This document shows, piece by piece, positions 1 to 8,296 of a stretch of 64,000 nt of DNA. Every line of letters begins with the position of its first letter. Position 1 is the stretch's first letter. Source of the DNA: Lachnospiraceae bacterium (GTDB lineage: Bacteria; Bacillota; Clostridia; Lachnospirales; Lachnospiraceae); NCBI GenBank assembly GCA_024692715.1, contig JAILMH010000068.1, positions 62,001 through 126,000 on the forward strand, read 5' to 3'. The notes beneath the pieces were generated by a model. It did not search any database and had not been told where the DNA came from. It saw nothing but the letters and a program-made list of their open reading frames with translations. The position numbers and the translations under genes are program-made.

Positions 1-6
1 TCTATT

Positions 7-12
7 TTCCTC
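7..12 (-). promoter_or_regulatory. Ribosome binding site of a divergent gene left of the window
   Basis: Read on the minus strand this is GGAGGA followed by AAATAGA at the window edge, the spacing expected before a start codon just outside the window. It implies a divergently transcribed gene to the left, sharing the 1-162 intergenic region with the hemerythrin operon. Inference only, because the gene itself is not visible. Confidence 0.4.
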
Positions 13-87
13 CATAAATAACAATAATCTTGATTGTATCAGGAATCAACCAAAATTTGTCAGTTTTTTCAAATATCGTTTTTATTG

Positions 88-130
88 TGTTGCACGTGCA
101 ACAGCAAATATGCGATTTTTCCCTTACAAT
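88..130 (+). promoter_or_regulatory. Palindromic Crp/Fnr-type operator and -10 box of the hemerythrin operon
   Basis: Positions 88-103 are a perfect 16-bp palindrome, TGTTGCACGTGCAACA, with the half-site spacing (5-N6-5) of Crp/Fnr family sites. TACAAT at 125-130 is a good -10 box and no -35 hexamer lies 17 bp before it. With a start site near 137 the palindrome is centred near -41.5, the position of a class II activator. The regulator is not in the window. Confidence 0.6.
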
Positions 131-162
131 AAACTCAGCAAACATCAAATAAGGAGAAATAA

Positions 163-753
163 ATGAGCGAAATTTTAGGACCTATTCATCACTGGCTTTT
201 TAACAAAATTCAGCTTCAGGAGGAGCTCATTAAAGACATCGCAGCTTCATCAGATATCAAATGTGATGTTGATAGAGAAGCTTTTGTAAATAAAGAGCTC
301 CGCCCTTTAGAAGAGCTTATAGATACCGATAATATTCATGGATGGCTTCAGAATGCGATCCACGACGCCGAAGGAAGATACGCAAAGCTTGTAACTGCTA
401 TCCTCTCTTCTGACTCTTCAGCAATTGATCCGCTTAAAGAAATTGCTTTTAAGTCAGGTGCGAAACACCCTGCAGGAAAAAACGAATTTCCAACAGAGAC
501 CTACAAACATTTTCAGGATTTCTTCGTGAATGGCATGCCCTGCGACATGGTAAATTCTGTCGTTGATCAGAATAATGAACACGTTGTATGGGAAGAGCTT
601 CAGGATCTTCACAGCTCTTACTGGAAAGACTGCGGCGGCGATCCTGCAAATTACTACATTCTCCGCGCTGAGATCATGAAGGGTATGCTCGCAGAAACCG
701 ATAAAGAATTCCGCGAGATCGAGCCTCAGCGTTTTGAAATTGTCCGCAGATAA
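163..753 (+). CDS. Uncharacterised helical protein paired with hemerythrin
   Basis: A 196-residue soluble protein with no signal peptide or membrane segment. I do not recognise a named domain. It is rich in predicted helix and in His, Glu and Trp: an HH pair at residues 9-10, IHDAEGR near 66-72, and a C-terminal HVVWEELQDLHSSYW stretch followed by CGGDP. Such spacing of His and Glu on helices would suit metal or haem binding, but this is inference. The start at 163 follows AAGGAG at 151. It lies 33 bp upstream of a hemerythrin gene in the same direction, and both share the palindrome-controlled promoter, so a joint role in oxygen, nitric oxide or iron handling is likely. Confidence 0.75.
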   Translation: MSEILGPIHHWLFNKIQLQEELIKDIAASSDIKCDVDREAFVNKELRPLEELIDTDNIHGWLQNAIHDAEGRYAKLVTAILSSDSSAIDPLKEIAFKSGAKHPAGKNEFPTETYKHFQDFFVNGMPCDMVNSVVDQNNEHVVWEELQDLHSSYWKDCGGDPANYYILRAEIMKGMLAETDKEFREIEPQRFEIVRR

Positions 754-786
754 CATCTGTAACTTTGTTTTTAGAAAGGTAAAAAT

Positions 787-1353
787 ATGAACTACTGCAT
801 CGAAATAATGGAAGAAGAACACGCTAATATTCAACGTATGATAGCCGTTATCAGACAGATCTGCTGCAATATCCTTGAAGGCGGAGAAGTACCGGTTGAT
901 GATCTAAGAAGTATCACTGATTTCATCAAAAACTACGCAGATCATCACCACCACGGCAAAGAAGAAGCTTTCCTTTTCCCGGAAATGGTTGCACGCCTTG
1001 GAAAAATGGCTGATAATCTCGTTACTCACGGCATGCTTGTAGAGCACAACCTCGGCAGAAATTACAACATGGGACTTTCTATGTCACTTGACGCCTACGA
1101 AGCTTCTCCTTCAACACAGCTTAAGCTCGACATCGTAGGCAATGCCTTTGGATATTCCTATGTTCTTTCCGAGCATGTTTTGAAAGAAAATAATGTAGTT
1201 TATACCTTTGCTGAAAAAAATCTCCCTCAGGAAGTTTTTGACAAGGTAAATGAAGATTCAAGAAAATTTGAAGAAGAAAATATGATAAAAGGTACACAGA
1301 AACACTACCTTGATATGCTTGAAGGCTTCGAGAAAAAATACCTTAATAAATAA
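787..1353 (+). CDS. Hemerythrin-domain (HHE) di-iron protein
   Basis: A 188-residue bacterial hemerythrin-like protein, expected to be cytoplasmic and to bind a non-haem di-iron centre that reacts with O2 or NO. The four-helix ligand set is visible: H12 in EEEH, H53-H56 in the HHHH run followed by GKEE (E60), H87 in VEHN, and H130 with E134 in SEHVLKE. About 50 residues follow the fourth helix as a charged C-terminal extension. The start follows AGAAAGG. The gene is second in a two-gene operon with the unknown 196-aa protein and is closed by a strong terminator at 1384-1420. Likely role: oxygen or nitrosative stress defence in an anaerobe (family knowledge). Confidence 0.88.
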   Translation: MNYCIEIMEEEHANIQRMIAVIRQICCNILEGGEVPVDDLRSITDFIKNYADHHHHGKEEAFLFPEMVARLGKMADNLVTHGMLVEHNLGRNYNMGLSMSLDAYEASPSTQLKLDIVGNAFGYSYVLSEHVLKENNVVYTFAEKNLPQEVFDKVNEDSRKFEEENMIKGTQKHYLDMLEGFEKKYLNK

Positions 1354-1383
1354 TCCCTTAACAAACAGATAAATCCCCTTTTT

Positions 1384-1420
1384 AAAAGATATTCCCATTT
1401 CCCCGGGAATATCTTTTTTT
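1384..1420 (+). terminator. Rho-independent terminator of the hemerythrin operon
   Basis: A perfect 13-bp stem, AAAAGATATTCCC at 1384-1396 with its complement at 1405-1417, an 8-base loop and a T run to 1420. A possible -10 box for proC (TATACT) follows directly at 1425-1430. Confidence 0.9.
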
Positions 1421-1465
1421 ATGTTATACTTTTAGTCAAATATCATTTTAGAAGGAGATCACACT

Positions 1466-2248
1466 ATGGAAAAATTAGGTTTCATCGGTATGGGAAATAT
1501 GGCTCAGGCACTTGCGATAGGCTTTATTAAATCCGGTAAGATTTCAAAAGAAAATGTCTATGCTTTTGCTCCGAGTCAGGATAAACTCAAAGCAAACGCT
1601 GAAAGGATCGGTTTTATCCCTATGACATCCGCTGCCGGGCTTGTCAAAGCAGTTGATACCGTGATCATGGCCTGTAAGCCATATCAGATAGAATCTGTGC
1701 TGAAGACTGTCGGTGAAGGATTAAGAGGTAAAGCACTCATTTCAATCGCTGCCGGATGGAACTACGAAAAATACTTCAACTACTTAAACAGCGATGTGCG
1801 TTTTCAGTTTGTAATGCCGAACACCCCTGCCATGGTAGGTGAAGGTGTTCTTCTTTTTGAAAGCACAAATTCCCTTGAAGAAGGCGAACGAGCAGAAATC
1901 ATGGACCTTTTCGCCTCTACAGGCTATGTTCAGGAAATAGACTCTTCCTTAATGGGGATTGCCGGAACAGTGACAGGCTGCGGCCCGGCCTTTGTGGACT
2001 TAATGATCGAAGCTTATGCAGATGCAGCTGTTAAATACGGTGTTAAACGCCAGGATGCCTATAAGCTCGTTTCACAGATGATCCTCGGCTCTGCAAAGCT
2101 TCAGCTTGAAACCGGAGAACACCCTGCAGTCCTTAAGGATAATGTATGCTCACCTGCAGGTACCACAATACTCGGTGTCACCTCCCTTGAAGAGAACGGC
2201 TTCCGCAGCGCATGTATCAAATCCATAGATTCCATAATGAATAAATAA
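1466..2248 (+). CDS. proC: Pyrroline-5-carboxylate reductase
   Basis: A 260-residue enzyme that reduces 1-pyrroline-5-carboxylate to proline with NAD(P)H, the last step of proline synthesis. The N-terminus carries the dinucleotide fold, GFIGMGNMAQAL at residues 5-16. The C-terminal dimerisation domain has the family signature region, VCSPAGTTILGV followed by LEENGFRSA. Length is normal for the family. The start follows AGAAGGAG at 1451-1458. It is a single gene between two terminators and converges on the ABC permease operon. Confidence 0.96.
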   Translation: MEKLGFIGMGNMAQALAIGFIKSGKISKENVYAFAPSQDKLKANAERIGFIPMTSAAGLVKAVDTVIMACKPYQIESVLKTVGEGLRGKALISIAAGWNYEKYFNYLNSDVRFQFVMPNTPAMVGEGVLLFESTNSLEEGERAEIMDLFASTGYVQEIDSSLMGIAGTVTGCGPAFVDLMIEAYADAAVKYGVKRQDAYKLVSQMILGSAKLQLETGEHPAVLKDNVCSPAGTTILGVTSLEENGFRSACIKSIDSIMNK

Positions 2249-2253
2249 GAAAA

Positions 2254-2283
2254 CAGGCGCCTTGCATCACTGCAAAGCGCCTG
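2254..2283 (-). terminator. Terminator between proC and the ABC permease gene
   Basis: CAGGCGC and TTGCA pair with TGCAA and GCGCCTG across a 4-base loop, with one mismatch in the stem. On the minus strand the stem is followed by TTTTCTTATTT, so it mainly ends the permease operon. It may also slow transcription coming from proC. Confidence 0.75.
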
Positions 2284-2288
2284 ATCTC

Positions 2289-4403
2289 TTAGTCAAAATC
2301 TTTTGCTACAAAATCAGGAAGCGCTCCTTTGTTAAACAAAGTATAGAACGTTCCGTTACTTTCTAATTGTGCATTTTCCGGGGCATCGTCATTAAATATG
2401 ACTTCTGCCAGATAATCACTTTCTTCATCATCAGTAGATTCCCATGTAGCACTGATATTATTGTCATGAACTGATTCAAGTATCTTTTTAATCTTCTCTT
2501 TATCTGTATAGCTGACAGTCTTGACTTCACCATCATCGTCATACTCGCTATTGTTTGTAACGATTATTTCCTTAACATGAGAAGCATCTATCTCTGTATC
2601 TATCCAGATACTATTCTTTTTCAGATAATCAATAGTATTTGTAAAACTGTCATAAATAGTAAAAGTCATGTCCTGACCATATTCAAATTCGTCACCATCA
2701 CTGGTTCTTGCAACACTGTTTCTTGTATAAGTCACAGCACCTATCACATTACTCTCGACCACCGTTGAATATGAGAACTTTTCAAGATCCTTCTCGTAAG
2801 CAGCCTTAAAATTGTCAACTGCACTCTCACCCTCTATTTTTTTATCATATACATAAGAGCTATAGGTTATCGAAGGATTCTTAGGATATTGCTTTTCAAA
2901 TGCTTCGCTGTGGTAGATAGGAAAATAACCCTCACGAAATTCCTTTGTTCCAAATACCGCATCCATGGTTTCTTTGTCCACGTCCTTCGGTACTTCGAGC
3001 TGTCTGTATACTTTCCTTCCATTTTTAAGTCTAAAGAGTACCTTCAAGCTATAACTGTCACTTGCGTTTTCTCCTGATGTAATGCATTTCTCACCGATTT
3101 TTACAATTTTCTCAACTGCTTCAATATTTGTGAGTTTCATATACTTTTCAGCATAATTTTCTGAATCAGTATAAGCTAATCCACCATCCCCTGTATCCGT
3201 GTAATAATTCATATTGTTATCCACAAAGAAAGCACAACTTTCAACTGACTTAGGATTAGGAAGATATCTGTCATATCCTGTAAGATCATACCTGAATGTC
3301 AGAACCACGATCACAGACACAGCGGCCCCGATGATCATCAGCACCGGCTTCTTAAACATTGATCTTACATTCATATAAAGAATCATATTTATGCTTACTG
3401 CAACTATCAGGCTGCTTACAAGTGTCACAATAATAAGAAATACTGTAACACCAAAGTTTCTCTGTTCTGCAAATGATCCTGCGAAAAACATAGAAAACGT
3501 CAGTGTGTATACAACATTCAGCACCACTGAAATAATGTCCCTTGCTGCCGGGAATACGATTGCTGTTCCGGCCATTTCATTTTTTCTGATCTTATATAAT
3601 GCATAAGCTGCTGCAGTCATTACAACGAGCACTCCCAGATTAATAAGATCTCTTCTCACATTTAAGCCCTTATCAAAAATTCCTGCCATGAAATTTACCA
3701 GAGGCGACAGCGTGTAAAAAGCATCATCAGTTGAATCTGCCCTATAATATGTCTTATAAGAAAATGTCTCATACGCCTTAAACACAAATCTTAAATTTGC
3801 CTCAACTATAAGCAGAACCGACGATCCTAAAAAGGCAATTACCAGATTTCCGCAAAGCATAGCTGCAAATACCGCAACTGAATAAACAGAGGCTTCCATG
3901 ACAAATACACGCAATATCCCATAAATCGCCTGTACAAGTAAGAATTGTGTCATACATCCAAATGATAATGCCAGTAACAGGCCAAAGCTCATAAACACAA
4001 GCTGTGGAATGAACATGAGAAGGATTCCATTTATAAAAACTGCTCTCCATCTCACACCCCTTTTAACAGGAAGTGCTTCATAGAAATCGAGCTGCTGACG
4101 GTTATTGAGCCAGCCATATCCAAGAACTGCAGCGCATACCGCAATGCCGGCCCATATCAATCCCATTGGTGTATTTACACCATAAACTTTCGCGAGTAAC
4201 TCTATAATATTACTTAATTTCAATGGATCAGAACTTACGATGCGTTCTTTATATTCGATTATCGCCGTATATGTGGCTCCGACATAATATACAAAATCTA
4301 TGATCGCAATGATCACAAGCTGCCATAATCTCTGTCTTGTAAGTTCTATCTGTAATGATGATCTCCTGGATGTCTTAGTTGAGGATAAGTTTTCTGATGT
4401 CAT
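2289..4403 (-). CDS. ABC transporter permease with large C-terminal domain
   Basis: About 704 residues. The first 380 hold roughly nine to ten hydrophobic segments, beginning with WQLVIIAIIDFVYYVGATY, and the rest is a soluble, presumably extracytoplasmic domain rich in Tyr, Asp and Ser. This layout fits export-type permeases served by YtrA-regulated ATPases. I chose the ATG at 4403, which has GGAGG 9 bases upstream. A GTG at 4424 with its own GAGGAGG is an alternative. The gene overlaps the ATPase gene, indicating translational coupling. Substrate unknown; such systems are often linked to antibiotics or envelope stress in other Firmicutes (family knowledge). Confidence 0.8.
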   Translation of the reverse strand: MTSENLSSTKTSRRSSLQIELTRQRLWQLVIIAIIDFVYYVGATYTAIIEYKERIVSSDPLKLSNIIELLAKVYGVNTPMGLIWAGIAVCAAVLGYGWLNNRQQLDFYEALPVKRGVRWRAVFINGILLMFIPQLVFMSFGLLLALSFGCMTQFLLVQAIYGILRVFVMEASVYSVAVFAAMLCGNLVIAFLGSSVLLIVEANLRFVFKAYETFSYKTYYRADSTDDAFYTLSPLVNFMAGIFDKGLNVRRDLINLGVLVVMTAAAYALYKIRKNEMAGTAIVFPAARDIISVVLNVVYTLTFSMFFAGSFAEQRNFGVTVFLIIVTLVSSLIVAVSINMILYMNVRSMFKKPVLMIIGAAVSVIVVLTFRYDLTGYDRYLPNPKSVESCAFFVDNNMNYYTDTGDGGLAYTDSENYAEKYMKLTNIEAVEKIVKIGEKCITSGENASDSYSLKVLFRLKNGRKVYRQLEVPKDVDKETMDAVFGTKEFREGYFPIYHSEAFEKQYPKNPSITYSSYVYDKKIEGESAVDNFKAAYEKDLEKFSYSTVVESNVIGAVTYTRNSVARTSDGDEFEYGQDMTFTIYDSFTNTIDYLKKNSIWIDTEIDASHVKEIIVTNNSEYDDDGEVKTVSYTDKEKIKKILESVHDNNISATWESTDDEESDYLAEVIFNDDAPENAQLESNGTFYTLFNKGALPDFVAKDFD

Positions 4404-5298
4404 ATCCGACCACCTCCGTTTCACTTATAAATACCTCCTCTAATGTAAGCGGAAGGACTTCAAAAAATGTAAGCTCATATCCGTTAAACCGACCCTCGAT
4501 CTCTTCACGGTTACCTCTGATAGTAATGGTATGAAGCTTTCCACGGCGTTCATCCATCATAACATCAGCGCCTTCAAGGATCTTCTTCTCATCCTCATCA
4601 TTCTTAAATACACACTGTACCTTCTGGATACCAAGTTTCATTTCCTCAATATCTTCTGAAAGAAGAACTCCGCCTTGATGAAGCAGTCCTACATGATCAC
4701 ATATATCTTCGAGCTCTCTTAAATTATGTGAAGCAATGATCGGCGTAAGTCCTCTCTCAGCCATATCATTGGCAAAAAGACTCTTGACCGCCTGTCTCAT
4801 TACAGGATCAAGACCATCAAAGGTCTCATCAAGAAACAGATACTTTGTACCTGAGCATACACCAAGAATGCAGGAAAGCTGTTTCTTCATACCCTTTGAA
4901 AAGGTTGAGATCTTACGTTTTCCATCAAGATTAAAATTCTCAAGAAGTTTATTAAATCTGACCTTATCAAAAGCTTCATAAATTCCGCTATAGTATCTGG
5001 CCATTTCGTTTGGTGTAGCATTCTGGAAAAAGTAAGGATCATCTGCTGCGAAAAATATATTTTTCTTTGCTTCAGGATTATCATATATCTTCATTCCATC
5101 AACAATGATCTCACCTTCATCAGGCCTGTATATACCTGCGATCAGTCTCATCATTGTAGATTTTCCGGCACCATTTGTACCTATAAGACCAAAAACCTGT
5201 GATTCCGCAATATTTAACGTTATGCCATTCAACGCATTTACTGCTCCATTTTTGTCCCCGGAATCGAATGTTTTACGCAAATCTCTTATCTCAATCAT
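4375..5298 (-). CDS. ABC transporter ATP-binding protein
   Basis: About 307 residues. Walker A is GTNGAGKST, the signature is FSKGMKKQ, Walker B is YLFLDETFDGLD, and the switch His is in IASHNLRELED. A C-terminal extension of about 80 residues follows the nucleotide-binding domain, as in BcrA/YtrB-like export ATPases. The start at 5298 (MIEIRDLRKTF) is preferred over a longer reading, because GGAGG lies upstream and the domain begins there. It overlaps the GntR gene by 8 bp and the permease gene by about 30 bp, so the three genes form one coupled operon. Confidence 0.9.
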   Translation of the reverse strand: MIEIRDLRKTFDSGDKNGAVNALNGITLNIAESQVFGLIGTNGAGKSTMMRLIAGIYRPDEGEIIVDGMKIYDNPEAKKNIFFAADDPYFFQNATPNEMARYYSGIYEAFDKVRFNKLLENFNLDGKRKISTFSKGMKKQLSCILGVCSGTKYLFLDETFDGLDPVMRQAVKSLFANDMAERGLTPIIASHNLRELEDICDHVGLLHQGGVLLSEDIEEMKLGIQKVQCVFKNDEDEKKILEGADVMMDERRGKLHTITIRGNREEIEGRFNGYELTFFEVLPLTLEEVFISETEVVGYDIRKLILN

Positions 5299-5659
5299 TC
5301 TTCCCTTTTCCTCCAAGTCCTTCAAGAAGTTCTTTTCTGTCTATTCCTAATTCGTCCGCTTCTTTAAGTATCGCCTCAATCTGTTCTCTCATGCTTCGTT
5401 TTCTCTCATTGATCAAAGATACATTTCCACTAACAAAATTTCCACGCCCTTTAACCGTGTAGATGAACCCATTACGTTCAAGAGCAGCGTATGCTTTCTG
5501 AACAGTATTTGGATTAGTCGATAATTCAACAGCTAATCCTCTCACCGACGGAAGCTGCTCATCCGGCTCCAGTACACCACTCAAGATCAGCTTCTCAAAG
5601 CCCGCTGTTATCTGCTCGTATATGGGCCTTGCATCTTGATAATCTATTCTTATAAGCAC
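5291..5659 (-). CDS. GntR/YtrA-family transcriptional regulator
   Basis: A 122-residue repressor-like protein. It has a winged helix-turn-helix at residues 9-75 (PIYEQITAGFEKLILSG, LPSVRGLAVELSTNPNTVQKAY) and a short C-terminal helical region of about 45 residues, the small effector part typical of the YtrA subfamily. The start is GTG at 5659, preceded by AAGGAGAGAG. It is the first gene of the ABC operon and very likely binds the inverted repeat at 5680-5706 to control its own transcription. Confidence 0.92.
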   Translation of the reverse strand: MLIRIDYQDARPIYEQITAGFEKLILSGVLEPDEQLPSVRGLAVELSTNPNTVQKAYAALERNGFIYTVKGRGNFVSGNVSLINERKRSMREQIEAILKEADELGIDRKELLEGLGGKGKND

Positions 5660-5679
5660 AACTCTCTCCTTCCTGTTTG

Positions 5680-5706
5680 AACTGTACTATTTGTGTTAGT
5701 ACAGTT
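5680..5706 (-). promoter_or_regulatory. GntR/YtrA operator, perfect inverted repeat
   Basis: AACTGTACTA at 5680-5689 and its exact complement TAGTACAGTT at 5697-5706 are separated by 7 bases. The repeat begins at the base after the -10 box and so covers the expected transcription start, an ideal place for repression. The GTAC-containing arms resemble published YtrA sites in general form (recalled, not searched). Confidence 0.8.
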
Positions 5707-5735
5707 ATACTACACCCCTGATTTAAATATGTCAA
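5707..5735 (-). promoter_or_regulatory. Promoter of the GntR-ABC operon
   Basis: On the minus strand, TTGACA (5730-5735), a 17-bp spacer and TAGTAT (5707-5712). This is close to the sigma-A consensus and abuts the operator. Confidence 0.85.
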
Positions 5736-5752
5736 CTGTAAAAAAATAAAAA

Positions 5753-5778
5753 ATCCGGTCCACACCAATGGACCGGAT
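5753..5778 (-). terminator. Terminator of the MATE gene
   Basis: A 10-bp perfect stem, ATCCGGTCCA and its complement, with a 6-base loop. On the minus strand it is followed by TTTTTTATTTTTTT. Confidence 0.92.
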
Positions 5779-5785
5779 CCTTAAC

Positions 5786-7177
5786 TCACCACTTTGTAGT
5801 TTTTAACCTTATCAGGAATATTATTCCTCTAAATGTCAGCTCAATGCTCATTGCTATCCAGACTCCTATAAGTCCGTACCCGCGACTTACCAAAAAATAT
5901 GAAAGCGTGATACGTACTCCCCAGATACTTATAAGGTTCATAATACTCGGAGCAAGTGTATCTCCCATGCCTCTCAGAGCTCCCGCTGTGATTATCGACG
6001 CTCCAAAAAATGTCTCAGCCATAAGCTCTATTCTTAAAACTCTTGCCGCCAAAGCACCAACTCCGGCATCAGGAGTAAGAAAACCAATCAAAAACGGACA
6101 GATAAAATACATTATGACGGCTGTAACTGTCATTATGATCATACCCATTCCTACGGTTATCCAGGCAAAATTTTTGGCAAGCCTTTTCTTATTTGCACCT
6201 ATTGACTGCCCGACCAATGTTGAAGCTGAGCTTTGAAGTCCATACCCCGGCATATAGCAAAGGCTTTCTGCTGTTACTGCAAAGGAATTCGCTGCTATCG
6301 CCACAGTTCCAAGAGGTGCGACTATGCCTGTGCTCATTATCTGCGCTCCTGTCAGCGCCACCTGTTCAAATGCTGCCGGAAGCGATATCCTGGCTGCTCT
6401 TTTAAGCGTACCGGAATCAAACATAAATCCATCTCTTAAATCTATTCTAAGCTGCTCAGAATGTATCGCCGCAAAATAAAACATAATTATCGCGATCACA
6501 AGCTGTGAGGCTGCCGTACCCAGTGCCGCACCGGTGACACCGAGTCCGAGCCCCGGAGGTGTTATCTCTATCCCCAGAACCGTATAGGTATTGGTCGGAA
6601 AAATAAAGAAGAAATTAAAAATTATATCCAGAAAACACATTGCCGACTCCAGAATTCCGGGAATTTTCATATTACCGGTTGCCTGAAGCGCTGCCGCTGA
6701 ATAGTACTGTATCTGACATATCGGTAGCGAAATTGCATAAATCATAAAATACTTTGACGCATTGCCGCATATCGCCTTATTCGCTCCAAGAATATGCGGA
6801 AGCGGCCCGGAAAGTACTGCGCCAAGTATCATCAGCATCAGAGAAAATGCTATTGTTACAACTATTCCCTGCTTAAATACATTTTTTATCCTCCACTTGT
6901 CATTCGCACCGACCGCATGGGATATCTGTACCGAAAAACCATATACGATCGCGATCAGCAGGCTTCCGAAAAGCCATGTAGATGATGCTACAACTCCGAT
7001 CGCTGCAGATGCTTCTGCTCCTATATGTCCCACCATCGCTGCATCTATATACTGCATGACTATCGAAGTAAGCTGGGCTATCATAGCCGGTATACTAAGG
7101 CGCCAGGTCATCGATACTTTTTCTCTAAAAGTCATTTTGTGGTTACTTCTTATAGCCACAGTTAAATTTGATATCAT
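5786..7177 (-). CDS. MATE family multidrug/Na+ efflux transporter
   Basis: About 463 residues with twelve predicted membrane helices in two MatE halves (FGSLLIAIVYGFSVQISHAVGA in the first; AALRGMGDTLAPSI in the second). The family exports cationic drugs or metabolites using Na+ or H+ gradients. The ATG at 7177 is preferred. A TTG at 7237 in frame would add 20 residues but has a poor binding site. The gene has its own consensus promoter at 7258-7286 and terminator at 5753-5778, so it is monocistronic. Substrate cannot be read from sequence. Confidence 0.92.
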   Translation of the reverse strand: MISNLTVAIRSNHKMTFREKVSMTWRLSIPAMIAQLTSIVMQYIDAAMVGHIGAEASAAIGVVASSTWLFGSLLIAIVYGFSVQISHAVGANDKWRIKNVFKQGIVVTIAFSLMLMILGAVLSGPLPHILGANKAICGNASKYFMIYAISLPICQIQYYSAAALQATGNMKIPGILESAMCFLDIIFNFFFIFPTNTYTVLGIEITPPGLGLGVTGAALGTAASQLVIAIIMFYFAAIHSEQLRIDLRDGFMFDSGTLKRAARISLPAAFEQVALTGAQIMSTGIVAPLGTVAIAANSFAVTAESLCYMPGYGLQSSASTLVGQSIGANKKRLAKNFAWITVGMGMIIMTVTAVIMYFICPFLIGFLTPDAGVGALAARVLRIELMAETFFGASIITAGALRGMGDTLAPSIMNLISIWGVRITLSYFLVSRGYGLIGVWIAMSIELTFRGIIFLIRLKTTKW

Positions 7178-7257
7178 AATACCATCCTGATTTTCATAAC
7201 GTCCAAAAAGGGCCGGAATTGATACTATCAACTCCAAGCCCTTTAATGCTTTTCGGT

Positions 7258-7286
7258 ATTATAACGTCAAAACTGACAACTGTCAA
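7258..7286 (-). promoter_or_regulatory. Consensus promoter of the MATE gene with dyad on the -35 box
   Basis: TTGACA (7281-7286), a 17-bp spacer and TATAAT (7258-7263) on the minus strand, a perfect match to sigma-A consensus. TGACA-N2-TGTCA at 7274-7285 overlaps the -35 box and could be an operator. Confidence 0.85.
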
Positions 7287-7299
7287 ATTTATAAAATTT

Positions 7300-8283
7300 T
7301 CAATACTGGCTGACATTTGAAGCGTCTACGATAGAGAACGGAACAATAACAGCCTTGCAGTCTTCCAATGCCCCATCCATGTCACCGATACTTTTTCCAT
7401 TGGAAAGCCTTTTTATAGCTTTAACAGCTGCATTAGCCTGTCCTTCTGCATCCTGCAGCACTGTCATCGACATTTCTCCGGCTTTGATCGAAGCACATCC
7501 GTCCTCAGTAGCATCAACACCACAGATCGGTATATTTGAATAATCTACACCATTTTCCTTAAATGCCTCTACAACACCTAAGGCCATCGTATCATTATTG
7601 CAAAAGACCACATCAACATTCTGACCTGTTCTAAAAAAAGTCTTCATTAGATCGGCAGCTTCTGTATCACTCCATGAAGCATAATCATTAAATACATAAT
7701 TTACCTTTATACCTGCTGCTCTAAGCGTGTATTTAACAGCTTTAGTCCTTCCGATCGTGGCCGCATGCCCCTCGACACCCTTTAAGATAATGGCATTTAG
7801 CTCCGAAGGATTTCCAAGCTTTTCCATTACCCATTGTGCCTGCAGTTCTCCGGCCTGAGTTTCTTCTGAACCTGTATAAACATATTTATCAGCCTTCAGC
7901 AGATCATCATCAGGTTTATTGTTTATAAATACAACAGGAAGGTCTCCCGCTGCTATCTCTATCTGTTTTGCCGTACCCGCATCAACAGCCTGAACGATTA
8001 TTCCATCATATCCGCTTTGTACAAATTCTTTGATCTTTTCGATCTGTTCGTCAATAGATTCTGTCCCATCATACACATCAACTGTAACATTTTCATCAGC
8101 CGCCGAAGAAACGATTGCTTTGGACAGAACACCCTTAAAAGTATCTGTTGAAGTATTATATGTCAGATAAATATATTTAGAACCTCCACCGGCTGTATCT
8201 GCGCTTCCGCAGCCACTCAAAGAAACTGCCGACATAACGACCAAGAGAACAGCACATATTATTTTTTTTATATTCTTTTTCAT
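7300..8283 (-). CDS. Sugar-type periplasmic-binding lipoprotein
   Basis: About 327 residues. A lipoprotein signal peptide (MKKNIKKIICAVLL, lipobox LSGC) precedes a type I periplasmic-binding fold of the ribose/xylose-binding kind: repeated Rossmann-like halves, QSGYDGIIVQAVDAGTAKQIE and VDVVFCNNDTMALGVVEAF, and the hinge region GVDATEDGCASIKAGEMSMTV split across the C-terminal half. The start at 8283 has AAGGAGG upstream. It lies 13 bp behind the chemoreceptor gene and no ABC transporter genes are adjacent, so it may serve the receptor or an importer encoded elsewhere. Confidence 0.88.
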   Translation of the reverse strand: MKKNIKKIICAVLLVVMSAVSLSGCGSADTAGGGSKYIYLTYNTSTDTFKGVLSKAIVSSAADENVTVDVYDGTESIDEQIEKIKEFVQSGYDGIIVQAVDAGTAKQIEIAAGDLPVVFINNKPDDDLLKADKYVYTGSEETQAGELQAQWVMEKLGNPSELNAIILKGVEGHAATIGRTKAVKYTLRAAGIKVNYVFNDYASWSDTEAADLMKTFFRTGQNVDVVFCNNDTMALGVVEAFKENGVDYSNIPICGVDATEDGCASIKAGEMSMTVLQDAEGQANAAVKAIKRLSNGKSIGDMDGALEDCKAVIVPFSIVDASNVSQY

Positions 8284-8296
8284 ATCTGTGTCCTCC

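Noticed and set aside
1421-1466. A sigma-A promoter directly before proC
   Set aside because: TATACT at 1425-1430 is a fair -10 box, but no -35 hexamer is visible because the terminator stem occupies that position; recorded only as possible.
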